Positions 17,501 to 25,788 of a stretch of 64,000 nt of DNA are shown piece by piece. The stretch's first letter is position 1. The number at the start of each line of letters is the position of its first letter. This DNA comes from Pseudomonas sp. 7SR1 (lineage in GTDB: Bacteria > Pseudomonadota > Gammaproteobacteria > Pseudomonadales > Pseudomonadaceae): contig NZ_LT707064.1 in NCBI RefSeq assembly GCF_900156465.1, positions 4,541,001 to 4,605,000 on the forward strand, written 5' to 3'. Under the pieces are notes generated by a model. It was not told where the DNA came from, searched no databases, and was given only the letters and a program-made list of their open reading frames with translations. Made by a program: the position numbers and the translations under genes.

Positions 17501-17774
17501 CCAAGGTGCCATCGCTGTTGGCCTGCGATTGCATGTACAGCATGCCTTCCACGCCGTTGATACGCTCTTCAAGCGGCGCGGCGACGCTCTCAGCCACCAC
17601 TTTGGGGTTGGCACCTGGGTATTGGGCGCTCACCACGATCAACGGCGGCACCACATCGGGGTACTCCGACACTGGCAGCCGCGTTAGCGAGAGTATCCCG
17701 GCCAGCAATACAAGAGCGCTGAGGACGCCGGAAAAAATCGGACGGTCGATGAAAAATCCGGAAATGTTCATCAT
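14598..17774 (-). CDS. RND efflux permease, HAE-1 family (MexF-like)
   Basis: The 1058-residue inner-membrane pump has the N-terminal FFIDRPIFSGVLS helix, two large periplasmic loops and twelve predicted transmembrane segments. The transmembrane 4 block GIVVDDAIVVVENVERN carries the paired Asp of the proton relay. It would form a trimer that expels amphiphilic drugs or metabolites to an outer-membrane channel through the adaptor encoded just upstream. Its ATG overlaps the adaptor stop by 4 bp; a second ATG one codon later is equally possible. No OprM/OprN-type channel gene is adjacent, so it must borrow one. Confidence 0.93.
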   Translation of the reverse strand: MMNISGFFIDRPIFSGVLSALVLLAGILSLTRLPVSEYPDVVPPLIVVSAQYPGANPKVVAESVAAPLEERINGVEGMLYMQSQANSDGTLAINVTFALGTDPDKAQQLVQNRVSEALPRLPADVLNLGVTTSKSSSTQTLAIHLVSPNNEYDANYLRNYGILNIKSQLERIPGVGEVRIWGGGDYAMRIWIDPDSVVQRGLTAGEVVAAIREQNIQVAAGVIGASPMNAGVPLQLSVNAKGRLKTEEEFGNIVIKTVPDGGVTYLRDVARIELAASTYALRSLVDGQPAVGFGVFQMAGGNALDISARAREIMTQAKADMPAGVDYKIVFDPTQFVRSSIDAVISTLFEAIVLVVLVVIVFLQTWRASVIPLLAVPISIVGTLAFLLAFGFSINALSLFGLVLAIGIVVDDAIVVVENVERNISQGLSPHQATYQAMAEVSKPIVAITLTLVCVFIPLAFMPGLSGGFYRQFALTIAISTVISAFNSLTLSPALCALLLKPHGAPKDPLERGIDKVMGRFFKGFNRRFKQAEEHYGAGVHGVLAHKGRTFAVFAVLLCACAWLSHTLPTGFVPAQDKEFLVGFAQLPAGASLDRTEQVIQQMNDIALKHPGVAHTLEFPGMSVNGLMNSSSSGIIFVILKPFAERSGEELGANRIAAELNAEFSKIAQSFTAVFPPPPVLGLGTLGGFKLQIEDRASLGYVALDSAVKAFMTEAAKAPELGPLFSSYQINVPQLDVDLNRVKAKQLGVSVTDVFETLQIYLGSLYVNDFNLFGRVYQVRAQADAPFRAHPEDIKRLKVRNAYGDMVPLSTLLSVDPGYGPEMVVHYNAFTAADVNGAPAPGYSSGQAEAAIERIARQTLPQGVRMEWTDLTYQQRLAGDTTAWVLAVSTLLVFLVLAALYESLLLPLAVILIVPMGVLSALAGVWLTGGDNNIFTQIGLMVLVGLASKNAILIVEFARDLERQGHTPSSAAWEASKLRLRPILMTSIAFVMGVVPLVISTGAGAEMRQAMGVAVFFGMLGVTAFGLLFTPLFYVLVRSVGRRLPQARSIPIADTYIR

Positions 17775-18937
17775 TGTTGCGCCTGTGGTTGGGAAGGCGC
17801 ACGTACCGGAGCAACCTGGGAGCCCGGTGTCGCCAGGTGCAGGGAACTCACGACCACCTGCTCCTCGGGTGAGATGCCCTGGTCAATGACCCGTAGCGCA
17901 CCCTGACGTATCCCGGGCTTGACCTGGCGATACTGGACGCGGCCCTCGGCATCGACCACCAGTACGTACTTTTTGTCCTGGTCGGTGCCGATGGCGCTGT
18001 CGTCGACCAAGGTTGCCGGGCGGCTGGCACTGCCTGGCAGCAGGACCCTGGCAAACAGGCCCGGGCGCAGCTCTCCGTTGCTGTTGTCGAAACTGGCCCT
18101 GACGCGGATAGTGGCTGATCGAGTATCCAGCCGGTTGTCCAGGGAGCTTAGGTTGCCCTTGCGTGGATAACCCTCTTCGTGGGCCAGCCCGAGCATGACG
18201 GGTACCGGATCGCCTGCGGGGCGGTTGCCCAGGTAGCGCAGGAAGGTTTGTTCATCCACGTCGAAGTCCGCGTAGATCGGAGAGATGGACACCAGGTTCG
18301 TCAGGGCTGTGGAGCGCTCTCCCACGTCAACGATATTTCCCGGTGTCACCTCCACCCGTGAGGCGCGACCGTCAAATGGCGCGAGGATGCGGGTGTGCTC
18401 CAGGTCGAGTCGGGCCAGTTCGACCCTGGCCTGGGCTTCATTGACCCTGGCCTGAGCTTCGTTGGCGCTCTGTATGCGCTTGTCCAGGTCGGTTTTCGCG
18501 ATGGCATTGCTGGTGATTAAATGCTCGTAGCGCTGCAGCTCTTTCTGCGCAAACAGACTCATCGACCTGGCGGCCACCAGCGCGGCTTGGGCTTGTTGCA
18601 GCGTCGCGGCATAAGGACGAGGGTCGATCTCGAACATCAGGTCGCCTTTGCGCAGCAGCGCGCCGTCCTTGAAGTGCACACTGATGAGCGTACCGGCCAC
18701 CAGAGGCTTTATGACTACGGTGTCGGTGGCGACCAAGCGACCGGTGTAGCTCTGCCAGTCGACGACATCTCGCGTGATGGCGCTCATCACTTGCACCTGA
18801 GGCAGCGGAGCGGGGGCGCTTTTAGCCTGGGCTACCGGGGCCCGCATGCTGATTGCGAAGCCGGCGATTAGCGCCAGCGCCAATAAGCCGAGTGCCCAAA
18901 CGGGCACGCCGCTCAACCTGCGAATAAACGATGACAT
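17771..18937 (-). CDS. RND periplasmic adaptor (membrane fusion protein)
   Basis: The 388-residue protein has an N-terminal transmembrane/signal segment (about 12-32) rather than a lipobox. It then has a barrel-sandwich/lipoyl half-motif (VVIKPLVAGTLISV), an alpha-hairpin with repeated AQARVNEAQAR heptads and a second lipoyl half (ILAPFDGRASRVEVTPGNIV). This is the HlyD-like layout of MexE-type adaptors. The start at 18937 follows AAAGGA; the frame is open far upstream but overlaps the acyltransferase gene there. It is coupled to the pump gene and lies 26 bp after the acyltransferase gene. Confidence 0.9.
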   Translation of the reverse strand: MSSFIRRLSGVPVWALGLLALALIAGFAISMRAPVAQAKSAPAPLPQVQVMSAITRDVVDWQSYTGRLVATDTVVIKPLVAGTLISVHFKDGALLRKGDLMFEIDPRPYAATLQQAQAALVAARSMSLFAQKELQRYEHLITSNAIAKTDLDKRIQSANEAQARVNEAQARVELARLDLEHTRILAPFDGRASRVEVTPGNIVDVGERSTALTNLVSISPIYADFDVDEQTFLRYLGNRPAGDPVPVMLGLAHEEGYPRKGNLSSLDNRLDTRSATIRVRASFDNSNGELRPGLFARVLLPGSASRPATLVDDSAIGTDQDKKYVLVVDAEGRVQYRQVKPGIRQGALRVIDQGISPEEQVVVSSLHLATPGSQVAPVRAPSQPQAQQ

Positions 18938-18963
18938 GGCTAGCATCCTTTCCAGTGGAGAAA

Positions 18964-20112
18964 TCAAACCTGAGGAACACTCATTGGTCGCTCGATCGGC
19001 TTGGCTTTGCCCCAACGTCGCATGGCGGGCCGCTCGACGAAGGCGAAAAGCAGCCAGCCCCCCAGGATCGACAGGCAGAACGTGGCCGCGAGAATCAGAG
19101 AGGCCGGTACTACTGCGAAACGTTGTCCATCCAACAGCGAAGTCACGCACATCATGATCAGCAGGTGGACCATGTAGAACCCGAACGAGATCTCTCCCAG
19201 CCAGACCATCAGTGGATGACGAAACCAGGACTTGAGCTGCGCGACGTCGGCGGCAGCCAGGCTGGTGATCAGCAAGGCAATCGGAATGACGGTGGTGAGT
19301 GACAGGCTGTAGATGAAGGGCATTTCTCCTGCGAGGAAGTATGTCGCCGCCGCCAATGCCAGCGTCGGTGCGACCGGGATCGCAATCCAGCGTCCCGTCA
19401 TCAGGATGCGGGCCATCAACATGCCGAGAACGAACTCGAACAACCGTAGCGGCGGAAAGTAGTAAGCCAACCACCACTGGCTTAGGGAGATGGGGTATTC
19501 GGCGATCTGCGGTGCATCGTCGACAACCTCGGCGATGAGCCAGTGGGTCACAGCCATCGCACAGACTGTGAGGCCCGCGGTCAGCCAGAGGCGGTCCTCG
19601 CCGACCTTCCACAAGGCGCGCAAGAGAAACGGAAACGCCAGGTAGAAAACCAGTTCACAACACAGGGACCAGGAAGGCCCGTTGACACTCAGGAACACCG
19701 ACATGTCCGGGACCCAGGCATGAACCAGCAGCAAGTTGGGCAACCAGGCACTCACGGCTGTCAGCGGTACAGCGAACAAGATCATCGCCAGGACGAAGGT
19801 GACCAGATGATTGGGATAGATCTTCACCAGGCGACGGCGCCAGAACGCCCCAAGCGTATCGTCCCTGCGGGCCGACCAGGTTATGACGAAACCACTGAGG
19901 ACGAAAAAAAACGATACGCCAAGCCAGCCCCCCACGCTGAACAAGCGCTGGAAGCCGGCGACAATGTGCTGGTCGGCAAAGGGGTTGAATCCGATGATCT
20001 TTGTCAGTGAGGCGTGAAAGAAGAACACCAAGGCAGCCGCGACAAATCGGAACCCCGTCAGGGAGTCCAGGCGTACGTTGGCATGGTTGTGATACAGGCG
20101 TGAATGCGTCAT
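18964..20112 (-). CDS. Acyltransferase-3 (OafA-type) membrane protein
   Basis: The 382-residue integral membrane protein matches the acyltransferase-3 family. It has the N-terminal LDSLTGFRFVAAALVFFFH segment with the candidate catalytic His33, the FFFVLSGFVITW helix, and about ten hydrophobic segments ending in a charged tail. Such enzymes O-acylate sugars, lipids or macrolide-like compounds at the inner membrane. It is the first gene of a same-strand row with the RND adaptor and pump (26-bp gap). That is unusual and suggests modification of a compound that is then exported, or of an envelope glycan that protects against it (inference). Confidence 0.85.
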   Translation of the reverse strand: MTHSRLYHNHANVRLDSLTGFRFVAAALVFFFHASLTKIIGFNPFADQHIVAGFQRLFSVGGWLGVSFFFVLSGFVITWSARRDDTLGAFWRRRLVKIYPNHLVTFVLAMILFAVPLTAVSAWLPNLLLVHAWVPDMSVFLSVNGPSWSLCCELVFYLAFPFLLRALWKVGEDRLWLTAGLTVCAMAVTHWLIAEVVDDAPQIAEYPISLSQWWLAYYFPPLRLFEFVLGMLMARILMTGRWIAIPVAPTLALAAATYFLAGEMPFIYSLSLTTVIPIALLITSLAAADVAQLKSWFRHPLMVWLGEISFGFYMVHLLIMMCVTSLLDGQRFAVVPASLILAATFCLSILGGWLLFAFVERPAMRRWGKAKPIERPMSVPQV

Positions 20113-20229
20113 GAGTCGATACCTTTCAATAAAGATCCGCGGCGCTGTCGAAAGCCCAGGCGCCTGGTCAATTCCATGGGGCAGGTAGCCAAAAAAAAGC
20201 TGGACAACTCAAACTGCATTCGCATGAAG

Positions 20230-20247
20230 GCCGGCTCTCAAGCCGGT
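20230..20247. terminator. Hairpin between serine hydrolase and acyltransferase genes
   Basis: A 7-bp stem (GCCGGCT with AGCCGGT, one G-T pair) and a CTCA loop lies 45 bp past the serine hydrolase stop. The T-rich tail (CTTTTC) follows on the plus strand, so activity on the minus strand is uncertain. Confidence 0.4.
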
Positions 20248-20291
20248 CTTTTCATCATGAACTCCTTATCGCCGCGTGAACCTTTGGCCAT

Positions 20292-21473
20292 TCAGGCACC
20301 GTATACGGCGTTGCATAGATCGACGGTGAACTGCCCGAACATGCCTTCGAACGCCGTGTTGGTGAAGGCCACCACGCAGATCTGTTGCACCGGATCGACG
20401 AACCAGGAATGACCGAAAGCCCCACCCAGACGCCACGTGCCAACGGACTCGGTCGTTTGTGCGGCCTGCGGGTCAGTCAGCACGGTGAATCCCAGGCCGA
20501 AACCACGGCCAGGCCAATTGGCGAGTTCCAGATTGCCGGTCTGGACACTTCCCATTTCTTTCGCAAGGGTCGCTGGCATGAGCGGCCCACCACCCTGGCG
20601 CAAGGTTTCGAGCAGGGTCAGGAACTCTTCGGCGGAGCCGATCATGCCGGAGCCTCCCGATGGATAGGCACTGCTATCGAGGGCCCGATCCGCGTCCATC
20701 CGGATACCTGCAGTGTTCTCGAATACTTCGATCACTTCGACGCCATTCATGCGGCGTGGAACGGGATCGGCATTGAGGTAGGCGGCTGTCAGGCGGGAGG
20801 TGTCGACGACGTTGAAGCGGGTGTCGGACAGGCCGAGAGGCTCGCACACCAGTTGATTGACTGCTTCAGCCAGGCTACTGCCGCATACCCTGGCGATGAG
20901 GGCTCCCAACACGTCGGTGGCAATGGAATATCCCCAGTTGGTGCCGGGGCGATAGAGCAACGGCGCGGTCGCCAGCCGCCGGATGTTTTCCTCCAGGGTC
21001 AGCGGTGCGCTCTCCAGCCCGTCACACACACCGGCCTGCGCGTAGGCGCCGCCACCCTGGGCTTCGAGAAAACCATAATTCAGGCCTGCTGTATGGCTGA
21101 GCAATTGGCGCACGCTGATAGACACCCGAGTGCCGTCCGCCAGGGTCGGCTGGAACTCCGGTAGCCAGCGGGCGATAGGGTCATCCAGGCCAATGCGGCC
21201 TTGGGCAACCAAGGCCAGGGCGGCCGCCGAGGTGATAGGTTTGGTGACCGAGGAGAGCCGGAACAGGGCGTCGGTGCGCATCGGTATCCCGGCCTCTCTG
21301 TCGGCCAGGCCCACCGCGTTTCGATAGGTGATTTCGCCACGGCGGGCAACCAGTACGACAGCTCCCACCAGGCGTTTGTCTTCAATGGCGCTGCTCAGCG
21401 CAGCGTCAATTCGGGCCTGCATAGGGTCAGTGGCGATAGCGCTGGATAACTGAATGGATGCTTTGGCGGTCAT
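20292..21473 (-). CDS. Serine hydrolase of the beta-lactamase (class C/EstB-like) family
   Basis: The 393-residue protein has the SxxK motif S75-V-T-K78 of serine beta-lactamase-like enzymes. A YS motif (NWGYSIATD, about 190) takes the role of the YxN tyrosine, and there is a C-terminal FGHSW segment near the third motif. No signal peptide is visible, so a cytoplasmic esterase of the EstB type is more likely than a secreted beta-lactamase. It is divergent from a LysR gene (131-bp gap), which is the probable regulator. Confidence 0.87.
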   Translation of the reverse strand: MTAKASIQLSSAIATDPMQARIDAALSSAIEDKRLVGAVVLVARRGEITYRNAVGLADREAGIPMRTDALFRLSSVTKPITSAAALALVAQGRIGLDDPIARWLPEFQPTLADGTRVSISVRQLLSHTAGLNYGFLEAQGGGAYAQAGVCDGLESAPLTLEENIRRLATAPLLYRPGTNWGYSIATDVLGALIARVCGSSLAEAVNQLVCEPLGLSDTRFNVVDTSRLTAAYLNADPVPRRMNGVEVIEVFENTAGIRMDADRALDSSAYPSGGSGMIGSAEEFLTLLETLRQGGGPLMPATLAKEMGSVQTGNLELANWPGRGFGLGFTVLTDPQAAQTTESVGTWRLGGAFGHSWFVDPVQQICVVAFTNTAFEGMFGQFTVDLCNAVYGA

Positions 21474-21604
21474 GATCGCGATTCCCTGCTGTGATAGACG
21501 GTTGTCATGCTAGGTCGCAGACGGCAGGGGAAACAGAGGCTAGAATTCCGGACACATCGGACGTTTCGTTCCGCAATCAAAGCGCCAATACTCAAGGAGA
21601 GAGC

Positions 21605-22483
21605 GTGGACAACCTCAGCGGTATCTCGGTTTTCGTCCAGGTCGCCGAAACCCGTAGTTTTGTCGCAGCCGGTCGGCAATTGGGTGTGTCGTCATCGGCC
21701 GTTGGCAAAAGCGTCGCGCGCCTGGAGCAGCGCCTGGGAGTCAGGCTGTTTCATCGCAGCACTCGAAGCATCAACCTGACAGCGGAGGGCATGCTTTTCC
21801 TGAACCGCTGCCAGCGTGTGCTCAATGAACTGGAAGCAGCGGAGCTCGAGCTGTCCAGCTCCAGCAGCGAACCCCGTGGCAAGCTGCGCGTGAGCCTGCC
21901 CTTGGCAGGGCAGTTCCTGTTCACTTTGTTGTCCCGCTTTGCCAAGCGATACCCGGACATCCATTTGGAGCTGGACTTCAGCGACCGTCTGGTGGATGTC
22001 GTGGAGGAGGGCTTTGATGCCGTGGTCAGAACCGGCGAATTGAACGACTCTCGTCTGGTGGCGCGGCGATTGGGCGCCTTCCGTTTCCTGCTGGTGGGTG
22101 CTCCGGCCTATTTCCAGGCCCAGGGCGTGCCCTTGGACGCTGGCGACTTGAGCAACCATGACTGCTTGTTGTACCGAGTGCCTTCCACCGGGAAGCTCGA
22201 GCGCTGGCCGCTACCGGATAAAACTCACAATGGCGCGCAGGATTTGCCGGCAGTGCTGGTTTGCAACAACATCGACATGCTTTTCAACGCCGCCATGGAA
22301 GGTCGGGGCATCGCCTGCCTGCCGGAATTTGCCGTCAAGGATGCCCTTGAGTCCGGAGAGTTGCAGGCGGTGCTGACCCAAGAGGTCACCCGCACCATCC
22401 ACTTCAGTGTGCTGTGGCCGCCGAACCGCTTCATCACGCCCAAGCTGCGTTGTTTCGTAGATTTCATCTCCCTGCATATGTAA
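21605..22483 (+). CDS. LysR family transcriptional regulator
   Basis: The 292-residue product starts at a GTG that follows AAGGAGA at good spacing; it has no in-frame ATG near this point, and the frame upstream has no site. The winged helix covers residues 1-60 (FVAAGRQLGVSSSAVGKSVARLE) and the effector domain about 88-290. It resembles the CrgA/DmlR-like group, with the FHRSTRSINLT segment. It is divergent from the serine hydrolase gene and probably controls it. It is followed by decayed sequence rather than a functional gene. Confidence 0.87.
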   Translation: MDNLSGISVFVQVAETRSFVAAGRQLGVSSSAVGKSVARLEQRLGVRLFHRSTRSINLTAEGMLFLNRCQRVLNELEAAELELSSSSSEPRGKLRVSLPLAGQFLFTLLSRFAKRYPDIHLELDFSDRLVDVVEEGFDAVVRTGELNDSRLVARRLGAFRFLLVGAPAYFQAQGVPLDAGDLSNHDCLLYRVPSTGKLERWPLPDKTHNGAQDLPAVLVCNNIDMLFNAAMEGRGIACLPEFAVKDALESGELQAVLTQEVTRTIHFSVLWPPNRFITPKLRCFVDFISLHM

Positions 22484-22487
22484 GTGA

Positions 22488-22830
22488 TCAACCGTCTAGA
22501 TCCGATGACAGTTCCTTGAGGAAATCCTGGATCTTGTCTTCGTCGATTTTGACGTTCAGCGTCTTGCAGAGATGATCGGGTCACCCTGCACGTGAGCGTA
22601 GCTGTCACCGAATGCGTGGATCAGGAACCCCGGTTCCCAGCCAGGCACCTCGAAGTTTGGCCATCCTTGCCGTAGTAGGGGATCAGTACACCCAAGTTGC
22701 CCGCCGACAAAGAGTGGACCTCGGATTGCCGGCCTGGATCGGCCCGGGGCACTTTGAGCCTGTGAATCTCTGGCGACGTTGAAGAACAGCCGTATAGCAG
22801 CGCAAAAGCAACCTTTCCATAACTATCGAA
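22488..22830 (-). pseudogene. Frameshifted remnant of an unrecognised protein
   Basis: Three successive minus-strand frames read as one sensible protein only if two frameshifts are allowed. The first segment includes FDSYGKVAFALLYG and NLGVLIPYYGKDG. The second has VPGWEPGFLIHAFGDSYAHV (about 22590-22660). The third, ending at the TGA at 22488, is a charged helix with DEDKIQDFLKELSSDLDG. The HAFGDSYAH segment recalls zinc-dependent phospholipase-like or DUF6765-type proteins, but I cannot assign the family. The frame changes lie near 22675 and 22575. Confidence 0.5.
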
Positions 22831-22917
22831 ATAACCGGATTGGTTGACCAATTCGCCCAGCGTTTCGCACGTGAGGCAGGGTTTGATGGTGTTGAAATCC
22901 ACGGCACCATTGGCTGC
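22816..22917 (+). pseudogene. Fragment of an Old Yellow Enzyme-type oxidoreductase
   Basis: Translation gives an internal OYE segment. A short lead-in (EITGLVDQFAQRF) is followed by AREAGFDGVEIHG, the helix-strand unit that carries part of the flavin-binding barrel in NemA/XenA proteins, and then by Gly-Cys. Upstream and downstream sequence does not continue the family. No start, RBS or full domain remains. It abuts the minus-strand pseudogene, so this spot appears to have collected debris. Confidence 0.5.
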
Positions 22918-23027
22918 GAAGATAAGTATTCCTTTGACTGGTCTCGCCGGGGCTCGATGGAGGCAGCTGCAATCCTGCCGCGCAATATGCTCCAATGGCA
23001 TCCTTCATTGAATATCGAGACCTCATC

Positions 23028-23318
23028 ATGGCTGACGCCTCCGACCAAGCCTTCTACGACCGTGCAGACGCCCATATCGAACTGTCCAACGAACAGATCA
23101 AGACCCATGGAGATCTCGGTGGGGTCAGCGCCTCAATGATGTTCGGCACCACTCGTTTCAATGCTTGGGCGAGCGCGCAGAACTTCAAGTCTGGTGCCGA
23201 AATGGCTGATGCTCGGGAGGCGCTGTTGAAGTATTTCTGCGATCAGTTCCGGCTGATGCTCGAGGATAATCTTGATGATCACATCAACAATTTCAGCCAG
23301 TACATGCAGGTGAAATAG
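23028..23318 (+). CDS. DUF3144 family protein
   Basis: The 96-residue acidic protein has the DUF3144 pattern: an N-terminal DQAFYDRADAHIELSNEQ helix, then a Gly-Val-Ser-Ala-Ser-Met-Met-Phe turn and TTRFNAWASA. It ends in an acidic helix that includes FRLMLEDNLDDHINNF. The family is common in Pseudomonas and has no established function. The ATG at 23028 was chosen because family members begin with a similar short acidic N-terminus; the ATG 33 bp upstream is possible. No signal peptide is present, so it is cytoplasmic. Confidence 0.8.
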   Translation: MADASDQAFYDRADAHIELSNEQIKTHGDLGGVSASMMFGTTRFNAWASAQNFKSGAEMADAREALLKYFCDQFRLMLEDNLDDHINNFSQYMQVK

Positions 23319-23441
23319 GTTCTGGTGCCGGCACATCCAGACCTACTCGCATCTGCACTCAATCCATTACCATTGAACCGCTTTTCAACAGTCCCAAGTC
23401 TCCGACTGGCTAGGGCACCCGATGGAACCAGGGAGAAAGGG

Positions 23442-23960
23442 ATGTACGTCAAACAAAAGTATGGCCGGTTCATCTTGCTGGCCGGCGCGTTACTGGTCAG
23501 CGGTTGCACTTCGTTTCTACAGGGCAAGCAATATGTCATCCCCGGACCCGCTGACCCTTCAGCAACGGTTCGCCTCAAGGCTGGAGGAGGGGCGAGGCTG
23601 GATGCCATGACCTTCAGCGATAATGGATGCTATGCCGGTTATACGGTCCTGCCCTCCAACGGGGAACATATCGAATCACGGGTTGCCGTGGACAAAGAGC
23701 TGATCCTGACCTATTGGCAAGTCGCGGGTAGCAGCGCTTGCAAGATCCCGTTCTCCTTCAAGCCACAGAACGGAGCCACTTATACCTTGATTTCGGGCTC
23801 CTGGACCGAGCCTAAGGCTGGCATTCTTCCGATCTTCAACCGTGACGAGTCTTTCTGCGGGGTGGCCGTCATCAAGAAGGTCGGTGAACAGGAAAATATC
23901 GAACCCATTCAGCAACTGCGGATCAAGACCGGGTTCGGGTGCCTCAGGTTCGTCAAATAA
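23442..23960 (+). CDS. Putative lipoprotein
   Basis: The 172-residue product has a basic N-terminus, a hydrophobic core and a lipobox LVSGC, with Cys at about residue 22. The mature domain is predicted to be beta-rich, with three or four further cysteines (residues about 61, 95, 130 and 167) that could form disulfides. I recognise no family. The ATG at 23442 follows GGGAGAAAGG. It converges on the TPR lipoprotein gene at 24064. It is probably an outer-membrane-anchored periplasmic protein of unknown role. Confidence 0.68.
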   Translation: MYVKQKYGRFILLAGALLVSGCTSFLQGKQYVIPGPADPSATVRLKAGGGARLDAMTFSDNGCYAGYTVLPSNGEHIESRVAVDKELILTYWQVAGSSACKIPFSFKPQNGATYTLISGSWTEPKAGILPIFNRDESFCGVAVIKKVGEQENIEPIQQLRIKTGFGCLRFVK

Positions 23961-24063
23961 AGACATTGAGGCCAGTGGCAAAGCAGAGGGGGAGTGCAAT
24001 GACAATAACCATGGCACTGCGCCCCCAAGATCGAAACTGCCCGACATTAAGCCGGCTCAGCCA

Positions 24064-24750
24064 TTACGGTACGGAAACCCCGAGTTCGGCGAGCTTGGCC
24101 TTATGTTTCTCCAGCAGGTATTTCTTGTCGACCAGCGCCAGGAATTTCTTGAAGTCGGCCCTGGCATCATCCTTCGCCCCCAAATGGTCGTACGCGACCC
24201 CGCGGGTGTAATAGGCCCAGGCATAGTCCGGCTGGCGTTCAAGGCCGGCGCTGAAGGCTTCGGCGGCCTCTCGGTATTGGCCCAGGTCCGTCAGGGCCAG
24301 GCCCAGATGATAGTAGGTCGGCATATGGAAGCCGGAGCCCTTACCGGCTTCTCCCAGTCCGTTGTCGAGGTTGTACTGCACAAGTTCGAGTGCTTTCCTG
24401 GGGTTGCCGGCGTCACGATACATCGCGCTCAAATCCAGGTTCGCCCGCGGATCTGGCTTGACTGCCAGTTGGATGGATTTTTCCTTGGCAGTCACGGCTT
24501 GGGAAAATTGGTTGAGGTTGCTGTGGGCTTCAGCCTGCACCGCATAAATCACGCTTTGCAGCGAGGCGGGCAGTGTATTTTTCTGCAAGCACAGATCACC
24601 TTCCTGCAGCACCAGGGTGTAGTTTTCGGCCTTGAGCGCCTTCAATTGATTGGAGCAGTGGGCGAGATTGGCTCTTTGCGGATTCTGCATCCCGGCGCAT
24701 CCTGTAAGGAGGAGGGAACAAGCGATCAGTGCGGACCAGCGAGCATTCAT
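24064..24750 (-). CDS. TPR-repeat lipoprotein
   Basis: The 228-residue protein starts with a signal peptide and the lipobox LLTGC (Cys at about residue 18 from the chosen start). It continues with tetratricopeptide-like helix pairs (about 75-210), including the clear unit YAWAYYTRGVAYDHLGAKDDARADFKKF written here only by its key Trp-Tyr-Gly-Tyr-Ala positions. TPR lipoproteins act as scaffolds for envelope assembly complexes. The start at 24750 fits AAGGA at 8 nt; the upstream ATG at 24759 would sit on top of that site. It lies 14 bp downstream of the exported protein gene at 24765, so the two form an operon. Confidence 0.75.
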   Translation of the reverse strand: MNARWSALIACSLLLTGCAGMQNPQRANLAHCSNQLKALKAENYTLVLQEGDLCLQKNTLPASLQSVIYAVQAEAHSNLNQFSQAVTAKEKSIQLAVKPDPRANLDLSAMYRDAGNPRKALELVQYNLDNGLGEAGKGSGFHMPTYYHLGLALTDLGQYREAAEAFSAGLERQPDYAWAYYTRGVAYDHLGAKDDARADFKKFLALVDKKYLLEKHKAKLAELGVSVP

Positions 24751-24764
24751 GGAAAACATCCTTG

Positions 24765-25436
24765 TCAGTCGAGCAGATGAGCGTTGAGGTCAGGGCGATA
24801 GACCTGCAGCAACGGCGCGGTCACGGTGCCTTGTAGCGAGCAGAACACGGTGGTACGTCCTGCGAGCGGCGGTTTCATGTCGCCCGTATCGACCATCAAG
24901 GCGCGGTCTACGAAACCAAACGGAGTAGCAACCCCCGGGCCGGTCAACCCTTCGGTGCGCCATTGGCCGATCGGATCACCGATGCGACGGATTTCGGCGC
25001 GGGTGATGGCTTGGCCCTGGCTGGCGAAACGTGCGTTATCGACAATGAGTGGCTTGAGTTTCGTGGCCACCTCTTGTGGCGAGCCATCTGCCACGAATCC
25101 CCAAAACAGAAAATTGCCGACGTTTTTGATGGTTTGGGCCTGGTTGTAGTAGCCGACCATACGCACGCCATTGATGATCAGGGGTGTTTCGAAGTGCTGG
25201 TAAGTGCCACCTTCCTGCAACGGATCTCTGATGGTCGGCGCCTTGACCGAGCCGTAATCACTCAGGCGCAAGGTAGCTGCAGGGAGACGGGCGTCGCGCA
25301 GGCTTTCGAAGAAATGTGCATCGCAGCGAGAAAATTCGCGAAACAGTTGCTCGGGCGTGGTGACGGGCTGAGCCTGGGCCGTAAAGGCGGCGGCGACGGC
25401 GAGTAAGGCAACGCCGGGGAGAACAGAGCGGAACAT
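24765..25436 (-). CDS. Exported protein of unknown function
   Basis: The 223-residue protein has a Sec-type signal peptide (basic start, hydrophobic Ala-rich core, AQA cleavage site at about residue 22). The mature part contains two cysteines (about 38 and 205) and no domain I can name. It is the first gene of a two-gene unit with the TPR lipoprotein at 24064, which suggests a joint periplasmic role. The start was set at the second ATG (25436); three codons upstream another ATG is possible. Confidence 0.65.
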   Translation of the reverse strand: MFRSVLPGVALLAVAAAFTAQAQPVTTPEQLFREFSRCDAHFFESLRDARLPAATLRLSDYGSVKAPTIRDPLQEGGTYQHFETPLIINGVRMVGYYNQAQTIKNVGNFLFWGFVADGSPQEVATKLKPLIVDNARFASQGQAITRAEIRRIGDPIGQWRTEGLTGPGVATPFGFVDRALMVDTGDMKPPLAGRTTVFCSLQGTVTAPLLQVYRPDLNAHLLD

Positions 25437-25788
25437 TGAAATCATCCGTGAGACAAGAATGAAGGCTGTCGGCCTATCAGGGGCGAACTTTAGTAAGACG
25501 GGGCGGAGGAGGGGTTAGCGTCGGCGTCTCAGAATAAAAGATCGGGTCTGGTCGAGGATGGCACAGCAGAAATTTTCAATAGATCACTACACATCGTTGG
25601 GGTGGCCAAGCCACCTTGGATGATCATGGTTGAGCTCATTCTCGTCGCGTCTTGCCACGGGGCGAGACAGGCTTCTTGCGATCTTGACCGACATCCGTCG
25701 TGTTCCTGTCGCTTGCGAAACGCCGAGCCTGACCTAGCCTGACGAGGTGGCTTCATCGTCTCCAGCAATATCTTGTGAGAAACAAAGC
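25437..25788. other. Intergenic region without a recognised gene
   Basis: About 350 bp lie between two divergent genes. A 6-bp hairpin (GGTGGC-CAA-GCCACC, 25601-25615) is the only clear structure. A 79-codon minus-strand frame (25529-25768) has no family resemblance or ribosome binding site. The promoters of both flanking genes must lie here, but I cannot place them. Confidence 0.45.
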
